A DNA stretch of 64,000 nucleotides from Artemia franciscana. Taxonomy: Eukaryota; Arthropoda; Branchiopoda; Anostraca; Artemiidae. Location: contig NC_088883.1 of NCBI RefSeq assembly GCF_032884065.1, positions 26,301,355 through 26,365,354 on the forward strand. The letters run 5' to 3'. Under the pieces are notes generated by a model. It was not told the origin of the DNA. It did not search any database and worked only from the letters and a program-made list of their open reading frames with translations. Positions 1 through 14,200 of this stretch are shown here, piece by piece. Position 1 is the first letter of the stretch, and every line of letters starts with the position of its first letter. The position numbers and the translations under genes are program-made.

Positions 1-1578
1 GATACCTGCAACATCCACGCAGTGCATAGGCCTAATGCATTCCAAGAAGGACTACTGAAACTCGGGGAGGAATGTTCTAATATGATAATGGCTATTTACC
101 ATTTCCGCAGCGGATGGTCTGCTCATTGTAATGACTTTAGCCAGTGTCAGCTAGAATTTAAGGCTCCACGACATTTAAGTTGATAAAGCATGTCACCACT
201 AGATGGCTTACCATAAGAAAAGCTGCAAACCGCTTGGTCGAGCAATGGTCTGCTCTGATTGAATATTTTATGGAATTTGTGCCAAAGAAAAGGAGCTTAA
301 AGCACTTTATTTTCAAATCTGAAATGTCTGAAAATTGTCAGTTGGCTAAGAAAATCAATAATGAAAGCTGAAATTGAATTTGTTGTGAGTTCTGAAAATA
401 CCTTTGCTGTGTTCACTGGAGTGTTTCAGCAACAACAGTCGTTGGTTCATGGGCTGAGTTTTTAGTTGCTTTGCTTATGGACAGTTCTTCTCGGACAGAT
501 TGTACGTGTTGATGATGTCAACCATCACCTTTCCATGGGGTTTAAAAGTGTGGACGATGCAGCATAAGTATATCTAAAGCAACCTTTGTGTAACGAGTGG
601 ATCATGGCAGCTCTTGCTTCTTCGAAAGCGACTCAGAAAGATAGGAACCTTTTCTTTCCTGAGAGTTAGGAAGCACGTCAAAGCTGCTGTACAGTATTTG
701 TTAGCAAAATGTCCTGTGAACGTCAATATTTCTGAAGCCTTAGCAGCAACCCCAAGCCGATGGGTTGCAGTAGTGCTCTCTGTGTCGCAAGAGAACTTCA
801 TTTTGTGGCGATTATTTTAGAAAATCCAGGGAGAACGGTTATTATTTCAGTTGGACCATGTGTCACCACCCATGAACAGTACACGAATCGATAGCTATTG
901 GCAAAAGATCCTAGAACTAAAGACACCAGGTGGTGACGTGAAAAATCAGTCCTTGGTTGCAGGTTGCAGTTAGAGCAGCTCTTTTGCTCTGCCATGGAAG
1001 TGCAGACTGGGAGCGAGGTTTTTTCGTTCAGCTTAGTTGGTAACTAGCATGCAAGCCCGTACTGAGGAGTGGATCCTAAACGATAGAGCTTTTGTTACTG
1101 ATGCTCTGTGCAACTTTGAGAACAAACCCGAGCTTGTACTGATCACAAAGAAGCTGCTGGGCTTGGCCAAATCAGCTAGAGTTATGAACTTTGCTTTATT
1201 GGACGAAAATAAAATGAATTGGAAAAGAAAACCTTGAAGCTGGAAAAAAGATGCTGAATTTGCAGTCCAGGACCTGGTCCAGAGGAAGCAGAAAATATCG
1301 GATGTGGAGTCAGAAATTTTACGAAAAAAGAGATGGCTAAACAGAAGAAAAAAAAATCAGTAATACTGTTCTGAGAGAACAGCTGGAGAATGTCTGAGGA
1401 AAGCAGTAGAAGAGAAGGATTTTTGAACATTGGTCTGACTCAAAGCATGCTGGAGGCAGCACTGGAAGTTCGTTCTGAAGAAAGAGAAGGGGTAGCTGAT
1501 GCTAAATCTGTGAAGGTACGTGTTTTGAATAGGAAACCAGAACTGATCGATCGCCTTTCAAAAAAGCCTAAGAAGTGA
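1..1578 (+). pseudogene. hAT-like (DUF4371/ZMYM-type) transposase-derived relic, frameshifted
   Basis: Three reading frames in succession give recognisable pieces of a hAT-type transposase-derived protein. Frame 1 from base 1 reads about 60 codons (DTCNIHAVHRPNAFQEG... to a TGA near 180). The next frame carries on from about 170 with KLIKHVTTRWLTIRKAANRL and VEQWSALIEYF, a typical hAT stretch. Around 660-780 comes VRKHVKAAVQYLLAKCPVN, and the tail at 1390-1578 is charged and ends in SKKPKK, like the C-termini of these proteins. Several stops and frame changes (about 180, 370, 820, 1240) show it is dead. The left end lies outside the window, so no terminal repeat can be assigned. The hAT identity rests on motif memory, not a search. 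It could be a decayed domesticated gene rather than a transposon copy. Confidence 0.6.
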
Positions 1579-1945
1579 TGACGCTAATTATGTTAAGTGT
1601 AATTCTGCCAGTGATTTGTTGCACTTACTGTTTTTTGTTTGTTACATGAATGCCAATCGTACGGTTTATTCCTGTTAGTAACCTACAAAGGTTATGCTTT
1701 ACTAAGGTTGTTTGTTCCTTGTACTCTTTTTGTATGAGCAATTAAATTAATGTAAATAACGTAAGACTTCCAGTCTTCTTTTCCGTAACCTCACTGGGTT
1801 TTAGAGGGCATTAGTGATCATAACGCAGTAATTGGGACTTGTGTAGTTCATCTTCCTTTGCACTGAGTACCTCTAGTAGCTACTTTGTCACTTTTTTTTA
1901 CTTGTGAAATAACTAAAGTCACTTGTTTTGGGAGCATCGTTGCGG
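1579..1945. other. non-coding, nothing recognised
   Basis: AT-rich sequence between the transposase relic and a short tandem repeat. No open frame, RNA gene or repeat seen. Confidence 0.5.
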
Positions 1946-2092
1946 CCAATCCCTGTAGTCTGAGTGAGTGAGAGGCAAAATCTGGCATAGTAAGCCAATC
2001 CCTGTAGTCTGAGTGAGTGAGAGGCGAAATCTGGCATAGTAAGCCAATCCCTGTAGTCTGAGTGAGTGAGAGGCAAAATCTGGCATAGTAAG
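1946..2092. repeat. 49-bp tandem repeat, three copies
   Basis: Three nearly identical copies start at 1946, 1995 and 2044; the unit begins CCAATCCCTGTAGTCTGAG and ends in GGCATAGTAAG. The GTGAGAGGC segment recurs inside the palindromic element at 42257-42562, and the sequence just after the array (2097-2160) also resembles one arm of that element. The array probably grew inside an old copy of it. Confidence 0.85.
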
Positions 2093-2165
2093 CATTTTTT
2101 AGAATTGTGTAAAAATGATGTCATTTTGCTTGTTGATGGATAAGTCTGTCATCCATCCTTCCATA
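2093..2165. mobile_element. half copy of the palindromic MITE seen at 42257-42562
   Basis: The run ATTGTGTAAAAATGATG, then a TTGTTGATGGATAAGTCTGTC-like stretch, aligns by eye with the right arm of the 42.3-kb element (ATTGTATAAAAATGATGG, then TTGTTGATAGATATGTCTATC). Only one arm is present, so this is a truncated or recombined copy. Confidence 0.5.
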
Positions 2166-2351
2166 TATCATTCCTAGAGCAGAACTAAGGTATATTGTCA
2201 TAGAACTAAGGGATGAAAGATCGGATTGATTTTAGGTTGACGCGTGATGGACAATGTCCGCTGAACTTACTTGCATGCAAAATTGGGGACTGAATTTGCT
2301 TTAACTTATAGGCGAACAAGTGACCTAAGCCTAATAGGTTTGGCCGCCTTA

Positions 2352-3780
<1,429 letters not shown>

Positions 3781-4545
3781 ACTACTACTACTGCTAACAA
3801 CTCACCACAGCACCAATCCGCATGAGGTCAACACAGCTACACACGATCCTCCTCCATCCCAATCTATTCAAAGCCTCCCACTTTACACCCTCCTTGGGTG
3901 TAATCGGAAGTTTCCATTTCCTTTAAATCTTACTTTATGACGTTCACCCACCCCAATTGCAGACGAATTGCTTTTCGTTTAGCCATAGACGGTTGGCCAA
4001 AAAGGACTATCTTTGACAATCTGTCCTCCTTTATCCGCAGAAGGTTTCCTAGCCTTCTCAACCTTTTCCCCATTACAGCCTTAGAAAGCGGGATTAAACC
4101 TTTAAACCACTTTTCGTACAGACTACTGTTTGCGATACGGCCAGTTAGCTGGATACCCAGAACAATCCGTAGGAAATATCTCTGGAAAACATCTAGCAAA
4201 TCTTCATCCGCTTTTCAGAATGCCCATGCTTTAGAGCCATACTTGACCATTGTCATCACTATACCTTCCAATATTCTAATCTTGGTTTGCAGACTTATCT
4301 CCCTATTCTTCCAAAATTTTTCACTGTGAAAAATACCCTGAGTCTTGGTTATTCTACTTTTAACACCTTCACAGCTCCCACCGTCGTTGATAATAATACT
4401 GCCGAGGTAAGTGAAGCTGTTCACCTGATCAATCTTTTCATCATCCAACGTCACCTTTTCATCTTCACTTATTCCCAGGCTCGCTAAACTAATATTTCTT
4501 ATATACTGTAAGGTTCTCTTTGGGTGTGCTAACGTCAATCATGGC
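3781..4545 (-). pseudogene. LINE 3' fragment: end of reverse transcriptase and C-terminal region
   Basis: Read on the minus strand, 4538-4215 gives SFTYLGSIIINDGGSCEGVK and then KIRILEGIVMTMVKYGSKAW. After a frameshift, 4199-3930 gives LLDVFQRYFLRIVLGIQL-type sequence and SLYEKWFKG...LFGQPSMAKRK. This is the post-RT and C-terminal region of a common invertebrate non-LTR retrotransposon. The 3' end (low coordinates) is marked by a CTACTACTACTG trinucleotide tail at 3781-3796. At least two frames are needed, so the copy is dead and 5'-truncated. It lies upstream of PARL in antisense orientation. The same family recurs at 12.0, 12.4, 35.4, 46.3 and 48.1 kb (-) and at 42.7 and 63.7 kb (+). Confidence 0.85.
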
Positions 4546-4959
4546 TCTGAAAGATGGATGCTTCAATAGGTCGAGGAATATATATTTAAGGTTTTCCTGA
4601 TGAATCTTCTATGAAAAGTTTTTGATACTTGCTTGACTAACCGTCTATCAAACAATAAGCTGGAAATATGGTTTAATCCTAGGGCCATGATTTAAAAAAG
4701 GATAAGATGGCTAAGTCAAATGTCAAAAATGAAGTATGATGGATTGCGAAATATTTTGTTTTCAAATAATCCATCTGGGGCCAAATGAAAGATTTCCCCT
4801 CCCCCCCTATAGGGAGAGAAAAAGTCAAAAGAAAGGGCTTGAAGGACATCAAAACTTCATGAGAAAGGGAATTAAGATTTGAATCGATGGGGAGGAGGAG
4901 CATGCACTGCTGTTTTGGCTTCTCAAGCAACTTGTTTCTGCAATAAATTTTTATTAGTA
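4546..4959. other. PARL upstream region, no clear promoter
   Basis: No TATA box or initiator that I would defend. A C-rich run at 4798-4806 and AT-rich sequence only. The PARL promoter and any 5' UTR exon could lie here or further upstream. Confidence 0.4.
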
Positions 4960-5014
<55 letters not shown>

Positions 5015-5031
5015 TATATATATATATATAT
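4960..5031. repeat. (AT)n microsatellite 36 bp upstream of the PARL start codon
   Basis: About 70 bp of AT dinucleotides with one GA interruption near 5012. It falls in the probable 5' UTR, or in an intron ending at the TTTTAG at 5041-5046. Confidence 0.9.
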
Positions 5032-5066
5032 CCTTTGTTTATTTTAGATATCTTTCATAGTGGATC

Positions 5067-5255
5067 ATGTCAATCCTTGCATCTCAGTGGCACAGATGCC
5101 GCACTATTTTGACTCAAGTACCTGTACGATCTATTAGGATTCAGCCAAGGCCTGGAGGAAAAACGAATGGATTTCATCCCAGAAAAGTAATTCAGGAAAT
5201 GTCCGTTTCTCCTGAGAAGAACCAAGTTTTGAAACCTTTCCTTTTTACTGTTGGG
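5067..5255 (+). CDS. PARL: PARL exon 1 (presequence and start of TM-A)
   Basis: Encodes residues 1-63. ATG at 5067 is preceded in frame by TAG at 5058, so it is the first possible start unless an upstream exon joins at the TTTTAG near 5041-5046. Residues 1-43 contain no acidic residue and many Arg/Lys (R10, R12, R21, R24, R28, K32, R39, K40), as expected of a mitochondrial import signal. The exon ends ...LKPFLFTVG, matching the human LIKPLFFTVG region at the first membrane helix. The donor is GTTAGT (5256), weaker than GTAAGT; phase 0. Confidence 0.85.
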
Positions 5256-8200
5256 GTTAGTTTTTTTCTCTTCTTGCAAGAATTGTATAGGTTAACAAGG
5301 GTATATTCTAAAGGTGATTCATGTTATAATTCCAGGAAGAGTTCCTAGAATAGTCAAAGAGCACGGTTTTAGGCCTAGAAATAATTCTTTAAAAAATACA
5401 ATTTTGGTCGAATGATTCCATCTCAAAAAGTTAATTCCAGAAAAGCCTGTTTCTCTTGAGAAGAACCGAGTTTTGATACCCATTCCTTGTTACTGTTGAA
5501 GTAAAATTTCTTTTTTTTTGCTGCAATTATATATTGTTAAAAAGGGTAAATTTCAAAGAGGTTTCATTGTGCCATTCCAGAGTGAGTGCCTAAATTGGTC
5601 CGAAGGTACGATTTAGTATAACTTTTCTTGGGGATCCGTTGAGCTACCCTTAGAGGGTAACCTTTCACTCCTTCTATTTTTATGCAGGTATTTAAACTTT
5701 GAGCCGCCCTAGCCGATTGGTTAGCACACTAAACTCGAAATCCTTTGTACAGGGGGTTCGAGTCCTGTTGTCCGGGTTATTTGGCCCAGAACGGGTGTCT
5801 AGGGTGTGATTCTGTTTGTTCAGCCAGAGTAGACCCATATCTTAATAGCTACCTAGAGAAATCTGTGGAACCAACTCTGAAGAATCGCTCTGTCGCAAAT
5901 TGATCGGTATAATTTGTCAGTCAAGTCCCATCTGTGGGACAAGGTTTCCCAGCAGTACTCGATATTTGTTTCTGGTTGTTGTGTCTTTGTCTTTTTTATG
6001 TCAGAAGAATTAGTATATAGTGTTTTTTGTTTTTCTTTATTTTGCTCCATTTGTTTTTTCATTGATGAAAAAATAAATGTTTTTTTTTCATCAAATACAT
6101 GAATCAAATACATTTTTTCATCAAATACATGAATTCATGTATTAAATACATGAATTCATTCATGTATTTAATTCATGAATGAATTAAATACATTCATTCA
6201 TTTGTTCATGAGACTCCCAGCCGAAGCAAAGAATCAGGAGATAGGCATCTGTGCTGCGCAGACGATTGGTCTGTGCTGCGCAGACGATGTGAAAAAGTTT
6301 CGAGTTCATATCTAAACTGGTATGATGTTTAATTGAACGATTTAACTTTTGTTTAATTAGTCTAATTGTTTCGTTTTTAATCTAAGTGTCAGACATCCTT
6401 GTTGATCTTTTTTGTAACTTAAAAGTAACTCGTTTAAATAAAGAAAAATCCAAAAAATAGGTCCAAAAATAAATTTTTAGTCGGAAAATTTTTTATTTAT
6501 ACTTAATGATTTCATACCAAAAATTAATTCAAGAAATGCCGTTTTCTCCTGAACTGGCTTTTGAAGTCCTTTTTACTGTTAGGGTAAGTTTTTTTTTTGT
6601 TTTTTTTCAAGAATTGTATAGCGTTAATAAGGGCAAATTCTAAAGGGGTTTCATGGTGTTATTCAAAGGGGAATATCTAAAGCTATCTTAATGTACAATA
6701 TCGGACATGATTTTTTCTGAGGATCCTTTGGACTGGCGTCGGGGGAATACCCTTTCTCCTTGCCACCTGTTGTGTCAGCATTTAAACTAGTGAAGAGGTC
6801 AATATGAAGAAGTCCATGTTATGGACTTGTCCCAAGTCCACAAGAGCTCTGTGGACTGTGTCCCGGAGCTCTTATTTTAAGTCCTGGCCATATTTGGTGA
6901 GATTGGTGGGGGGCTGGAGGGGGAAACCGGAAATCTTGGAAAACACTTAGAGTGGAGAGATCGGGACGAAACTTGGTGGTTAGAATAAGAAATGTCGTAT
7001 ATGCTTGATTGACGTAACCGGACTGGATCCACCCTCTTTGGGGGGAGGGTTCCAGTGCTTTGTTAACTTCGGTGCTTCTGGACGTGCTAGGACGATGAAA
7101 ATTGGTAGGCGTGTCAGGGACCTATACAAATTGACTTGATAAGTCGTTTTCCCCGATTTGACCATCTGGGGGGGGGGCTGAAGGGAGAGGAAAAATTAGA
7201 AAAAGTGAGGTATTTTTAACTTAGGAGTGGTTGATCGAATCTTAATGAATTTTGATATTTAGAATGACCTCGTGTCTCAGAGCTCTTATTTTAAATCACG
7301 ACTGGCCTTAAGCCTCTGATTTTCCTTTTAAATTAATCTATTGATTCTTAGAATTAATTGCTAGAGCTCATGCCATATGAGCTCTTGGCTCTTCCGGCCT
7401 CGTCATGGTGAGAATGATATTGACTTATGCAGTTTTTTTCGCTCTATTTTTGAGTACCAGAATCACTCCTGTTGAAGCCGTCGCTGTGCCAAAAAATGAC
7501 TTAATAAAGTTGCGTTTCCATTCTACCTTTTTTGCGCCATCTATCTTGACTACGCTAACTGCATTGCACTTACTGCGAGAAGTCACAGGTGGCGCATCGT
7601 CCAACAATGGAAACAATCCGACAGGAAAGAAACGTGGATGTCGGGCAGGGAAAAATGAAAGGAGAAGGCGTACGGGGTGTGCTATTTCGGTACTAGTGAC
7701 AAGCCGTGACTATTGTTCTTCGCCAAAACAAGTGTTTGAGCGAAACCTGGTGAAAATCAAGATATCCAGAGCACCTAAAATACCGAGTCTGAAGAGATTT
7801 GACGAAACTCCCGTGTGCCCCTTCCAGGATAGCCCGCCCGTTCTTAAGCCCGAACGTCCTTTAGCTAAAAGTAAGTTGCCAAATATACTTGTGTGTAACG
7901 CTAGATCTTTGAACAACAAAACTGATGCACTTGAAGTTATTGCCAGGCAGAACAACGCCTCAATAATAATAATAAGCGAATGTTGGGACACTTCTGACGA
8001 ATCGGCGCGCATCAAAGGTTACGCAAGCTACTTTAATACGCGTCACGATCGTGGCTTGAATCGTCGAGGAGGAGGCGTTGGACTTTATGTTCGTAATGAC
8101 CTATCCTCAAGGCTGTTAAGTGAGCCTTTTGACTCCGACCACGAAATATTATGGACCGAATGCAAACCTGCACGTTTATCAAAAAGATTTTCATGTTTAA

Positions 8201-11200
8201 TTGTTGCTTCGGTCTATTATCCTGAAAGTGCTAAAAACAGGAAAGACTTGATTGAACACATTCAGTTTTTCGTAGACAAAATGCGCCGCAAGCATGTCTC
8301 TCCTGGCTTTGTTATTGCCGGAGACTTCAATCAAACTAATAGGCAATGGGTTTCAAATATTTTAGATTTGCGACAAGCCGTTACAATACCTACCCATCAA
8401 AGTGGCAGCATACTGGACTTGATTTTTACCAACTTGACAGACTTTTATTACGCACCGAGATCCCTAGGACCCCTTCTGAATTCTGATCACTTTATCATCT
8501 TCTGGGAAGCCAGTTCGGCAATTCCGAAGCCAAAACGAGTCAAGTATACGGTGCGACCACTTACTGAGGACTCGATATCTACATTTGGTCGCTGGATCGG
8601 TAATTATCAGTTTGAGGACATTTGCTCTGAACAGGATATTAATATTAAAGTCAATAAGCTGAATACTCTGCTTCAGGAGCAATTTCAGACTTGTTTTCCC
8701 GTAAAAGTCATTACTGTGAGTGACACTGATAAACCGTGGATAACCAATGATCTAAAGAATTTAATAAAAACCCGTTGTCGCCTTCATATCGCTGGTGATA
8801 CCGTAGCTTCAGCCAAGTTGCGTAATCATATTGTTAAACTAAACAAGCGTGCCAAGAGGCAGTATGTGAGGGATAAAATTACTCCCTTACTCACAATAGA
8901 CCCCCACAAATGGCATTCCTCAGTAAAAAGACTTACCGGTAAGACAACACTCAGAGATCTAAGGCTCCTCAAAGAGGACGGTACCTTAACCTCAGCTAAT
9001 GAAGTCAATTCTTTTTTTGCTGACATTTGTACCTCATTTCCATCAATCACCAAATCAGAAATTGATACTATCATTGCTGGTGCAGAGATTGAGGACGTAT
9101 GTGAGGTCTCTGAATTCACTGTTTATAAGGAACTCCTAAGACTGAAAGCGAACTGTGCGTCCTACCCAGGTGAGCTTCCAGTAAAGCTGTTACGTGAATT
9201 CGCCATTTTTCTTGCTAAGCCACTCTCTTCTATAATCAACCAATGTTTCCTTCAGCAAGTATTCCCTAGTGCTTGGAAAAGAGCATATGTCCGCGTTATT
9301 CCAAAAGTAAGGTGTCCAAAATCTTGTGATCAACTCCGGCCTATATCAATAACTCCGAACCTTTCTAAAGTTGCAGAAACGTTTATTTACCGCAAACTTA
9401 TGTCACAGGTCTCTGCACATCTAGACCCGTATCAGTATGGATGCTTAAGAGGCAGCAGCACAACTGTTTATTTAGTACGGATGTACCATCTCATTGTCGA
9501 CTGGCTCGACCGAGGAAGTGCTATAGTCGACCTTCTCCTCGTAGACTACCGAAAGGCTTTTGATCTTATTCGCCATTCCGTTGCTATCACAAATCTACGC
9601 ACCATGGGTGCGCAAAAACATATTCTCCTTTTAGTGATCAATTTTTTACAAGCCCGCTATCAGTGCGTTTACAGTCTTTTCCCAGGAGATACCGACTCCG
9701 AATGGGTCGAGCTTACATGCGGAGCCCCACAAGGTACTAAGCTCGCTAGTCTACTGTTTTTGGCAGTGATAAATTTCATCCTTTCCGGCTATGAAGAAAG
9801 ATTTAAGTATGTAGACGACTTGTCAGTCCTACTGAAGTACATTGTTGAGAAGTCTGAGGCTGTCCCCCAATTCTGTAACGAAATAATCAAAAACTTCAAA
9901 GATGAATGTACTGCGAACAGCCTCCAAATCAACGAAGGAAAGACTAAAATCCTTCGCTTTAATCCCCTGAAGAGAGACTTTGTGTGCCCTCTTCCTCCTT
10001 ATCCTAGTGAATCTTCGGCAGTAGTGCTTGGTGTCAAGTTTAGCATCGACTGCTCTTTCAGCCTCCATGTCGATACAATTATCAAAAAGGCAAATAGTGC
10101 GATGCGGACACTTATACTAATGCGTCGATTTGGTTTTTCAGTGACACAACTAAGGATAGCCTATCTTACTTACATTCGACCAATTTTAGAGTATGCATGT
10201 CCCGTATGGGGCCCACAAGTCAATAACACTATTTACCTAAGTGACCAGCTTGAGTCAATACAAAAAAGAGCAGTCAAAGTAATATTGTGCGATGCTTTTA
10301 CCGAATATAAGTTAGCATTATCCACTTTACAAATTCCCTCTCTTCAAGAGCGTCGTCTCAGTTTGATCCTTGAATTTGGCCAATATCTTCTCAGAAGTGA
10401 TAAATACAGATCGATACTACCACCAGTTTTAGTGAAACATCGAAGTACTAGGTTGAAGAAATTTGACAGATTAGCAGCACCTCCTTCACGCACAAATCGT
10501 TTTTCCAACTCATTCATCCCTTTCTTTGTATCAAAGTATAACAATTGTTGATTTTAAACTATTTGCCTTCTGATTTTTTTTTTTGTCGTTTGATTTAATC
10601 CTTTTTTCTTTTTTGTAAGCACAAGCGCCATTTAGTTTTATGACTACGAAAGATTGTGCAAATAAAACCTATTCTATTCCTATTCTATTTATTTTGAAAA
10701 ATCGAAGAGATCTCCATAAGACCAATAAATAGCGTTTAAACTTGGTATATAACCTGTTAATTAAGGAAACAGGTATTTTTAATGACTCCTAGGGGTATGG
10801 ACCTTATGGGTTATGTTTTCCATGTCCTCTTGATTTAGTTTTACCTGTTCTTGATACGTATATGATTAAGATGTGATCTATTAGTAGTAAATAGTTTTTA
10901 ACATAGTTATGACTTTTTGTATTCTAAAGGATAAGTTGTAATGACTTCTTACAATCGCCCCCCCCCCCATTACGCTTAAAATCATCTTTAAAAAAGCATA
11001 GCTTTTGCTGCTGAGCTTTTAAATGAAGACATCTTCTGCAGACAATTTTTTTTTTTGTACGTAATATTGGCAAAAATTTCATGACGTTCAGATTCGGTAA
11101 GAGATTTAAGAAATTTTTGTTTCTTCAAAGTGAAAAGAAAAAAAAAGGTTGTGCAGTTGTGTAGGCACATAACTTGCTCAGCTTACCCAAAAGAAGATAA

Positions 11201-14200
11201 TTTCTTAAACCACATTGGCCTGCCATAACATAAAACAAGAGAATGATTGAAAATGGGGTTTTTAAAGGCCAAACGAAAATACTGAAGAAACACACAAAGC
11301 GAATATTTCGAGACAACTGCCTCTCTTTTTCAGCGTGAAAATAATATAATCAAGGAAAATGCCGAAGAAAAAAAAACAAAAAACAAACGTGGAAAGTCGA
11401 CAAAACCAATTAAAAACCAATTCAAAAAATAGCCAAAAAATTAGAAGATAAATAAAATTCAACTAAAGACCAAAAATTATAAGAATTAAATCAAATACCT
11501 AACAACCATAAAGTCAGTCATTCGCCAATATCCGTGATTTGCACAAAAAAAAAACAAAAAATTCTGAACTGTCATCTGCGGATACTAACAAACAACTTAG
11601 AATAAAAGAAAAAAAATTCATTCACTCAAACAAACTAACCAGCAATTAAATTAATTGGAGAACTAGTTCACCTGATTTCTGATTTTAACCATTGCATTTC
11701 TTGCGGATACCCTTTGAGACCTAAGGGGTTGTTCACGTGTTTGTTTATGTAATTGGGAAGGTGGTTCAAAGTTTACTTCAGGGATTACTAAAGTATCGGC
11801 TTCTCTTTTGAGGAAACCGAAATACGACTCATTCATTCTTAAATCATCTGAATCTTTGTTCAAAGCTAGACCTAAATACAGGTATTTATAAATTTCAACA
11901 GCATCTCTATAGTGTAGAATAGTTTAAGTAACGGTCACTATGTGAGGGTTTTCTATAGACCCCAAGCTAGAAAAATGTATCATTTGGTTGTACCAGGACA
12001 TCTAAGAAAGGAATATTGCCCTAGAAAGCGGGATTGAACCGCACTTTTCGTACAGCCCACTGTTTGAAATACGGTCAGGCATCCGGGTACCGAGAACAAC
12101 CCGTAGGCGATTTCATTAGAAAACATCTAGCAAATCTTCATCTGCTTTTCGGAACATCCGTGCTTCAGAACCATATTTGACCACTGTCATCACTGTATCT
12201 TCCTTTCTTTGAGAAAGAAAATCATCTTTGAAATAACATAGCTTTTGGCGCTGAGCTTATAAATGAAGGTATCTTCTGCAGATGCTTAATTCTTTTTCTT
12301 TTTATTTAATATTTCTAAGAAATTTCATGACTTGAGATTTGGTAAGAGATTTAAGAAGTTTTCGTTTTGTCAAGGCGAAAAGAAAAAAAAAACAAGACAG
12401 ACAACTTGCTCAGCTTACCCCAAAAAAAAACTTCTAGGCAAGAGTATTTACTACTGCTGCTACTTAAACAATTCACTGCAGCACCAAGCCAACTGAGGCC
12501 AACACAGCTACTTAGACTCCTCTTCCATCCCCATCTATTCAAAGCCTCCCTCTTTACACATTCGCAGAAAGTTGTTATTTCCCTCAAATCTTTCCTTACG
12601 ACATCATTCCACCCCAACCGTACGACCTACTTTCCATTTAGCCCTTGACAGTTGGCCAAAAAGGCCAATTGTCGGACCAAACACAGTATTGGATATAACT
12701 AGATTGTTATACCTACAAAATTGCAGCAGTCCGTAGCCATTACTGTTTTCCTTTCCTATATTAAATTTACCTAGACAAGGATGGGCGTTAAAATCTCCTA
12801 ATAAAAATACCATATTTCTACCTGGGACCCTGTCTATTTGCTCTTGTAACTATTAATAACTGTAAGAGTATTGACAATTAGTTGTTTTTCTGTTGCTTCA
12901 CATTCCTTTGGATTTGACCAACTGAGGTGGTTATACTAACACAGAAATTTTTGGTTCTTTTAGGCGAGAAGTTTCGCAAAACTCGTAAAAAAACAGAAAG
13001 GTAAAAAAAAACCTAATGAACTATCGACGTTGTGAAGCATGTTAAAAAAAGCCTTAATAGGCTCCACGAATCTTCTCTTATGATCCACTCCTTAAATGGC
13101 ATGCTTTAAGGGGGTGGGGGGTACATTTTCCGTCTTGTTGAAACCTAGCTTTATGCTTGTTTTCGAAAATTGTTCTTGGAGACAAAGAGTTTTACGCAGC
13201 GACAGCCCTCTCTCCTGTTGCCCATTTGTTCAGCCCTTTATAAAGCATAACATTTTTAGGTATGCACAACAAGTTATATTGGAGCTACTCTTTGGCAGTA
13301 TGAAGATTTGAGGAGTTCGGGAAAACTTATTTTTCAGGCCAACAGAGAATCGCTCGCTGAATGGATAGGACGCCAAAAAAGGGTATGTTTGATTTCTTCT
13401 TGTGATTGTTATTTTTTACAATTTAAAAGCTATATATTTTCACTTAATTCTGCAATATGGATTTTAAATTTTTACGAATGCTACTGCTATTTGAAATAAT
13501 TTGTGTGCATCTAATAATTGGCATTTGCGCAAGCAGACATGATTATCAGTCTGAAAAATACGAAGGTTTAACGATCATGAATTATTGGTTAATAAAAAGT
13601 TATTTGTGAAGTTTTTGTTGATGTTGTTTTGCTTTAAAATTGAGATGTTATCTTGCTTTTTATATTTGTACACAATTTTTCTATGGATGAAGAGGAGGAG
13701 ATGATTAAACTGCATGGATTGGATATTTGCTTAAGTTTTGGCCTTCTAGAGGGCTGAAGTAATTCTGACCCTCATCTCCCCAATATGCTCTGAAAGTTTC
13801 AGCTTAATACCCTAAGCCCCTCTTGAGGTATTGCATTTACGTCCTTTCACAACCTGCATGGTCATTTTGTTTTTCAACATCTTCCTCAACCTTTCCTGAA
13901 AGTTTCAACTTAATGTCCTTACCCGTTTCTGTGATATTTTAGATACACCCCTTTGAAGCCTAGATGTACGTAATATCTTTTTATTTAGTTTGATACCTCC
14001 TCGATATTCCCTGAAAGCCCAAATTTAATGTCCTTACCCGTTTCTTAGATATTGCAGATGCGCCATTTTGGCCGCCTGGATGCACGTAGTGTCTTTTTGT
14101 TTAGTTCAATATCCCCCTTAATTTTCCTTGAAATTTTCAGATTTATTCCCTTATCTGTTCTTGAGGTAGTGCAGACACATTCTTTTGACAGCCAGGATGC

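Noticed and set aside
5700..5780. tRNA gene
   Set aside because: Box A and B are good but the acceptor stem does not pair and a non-tRNA tail follows; called a SINE.
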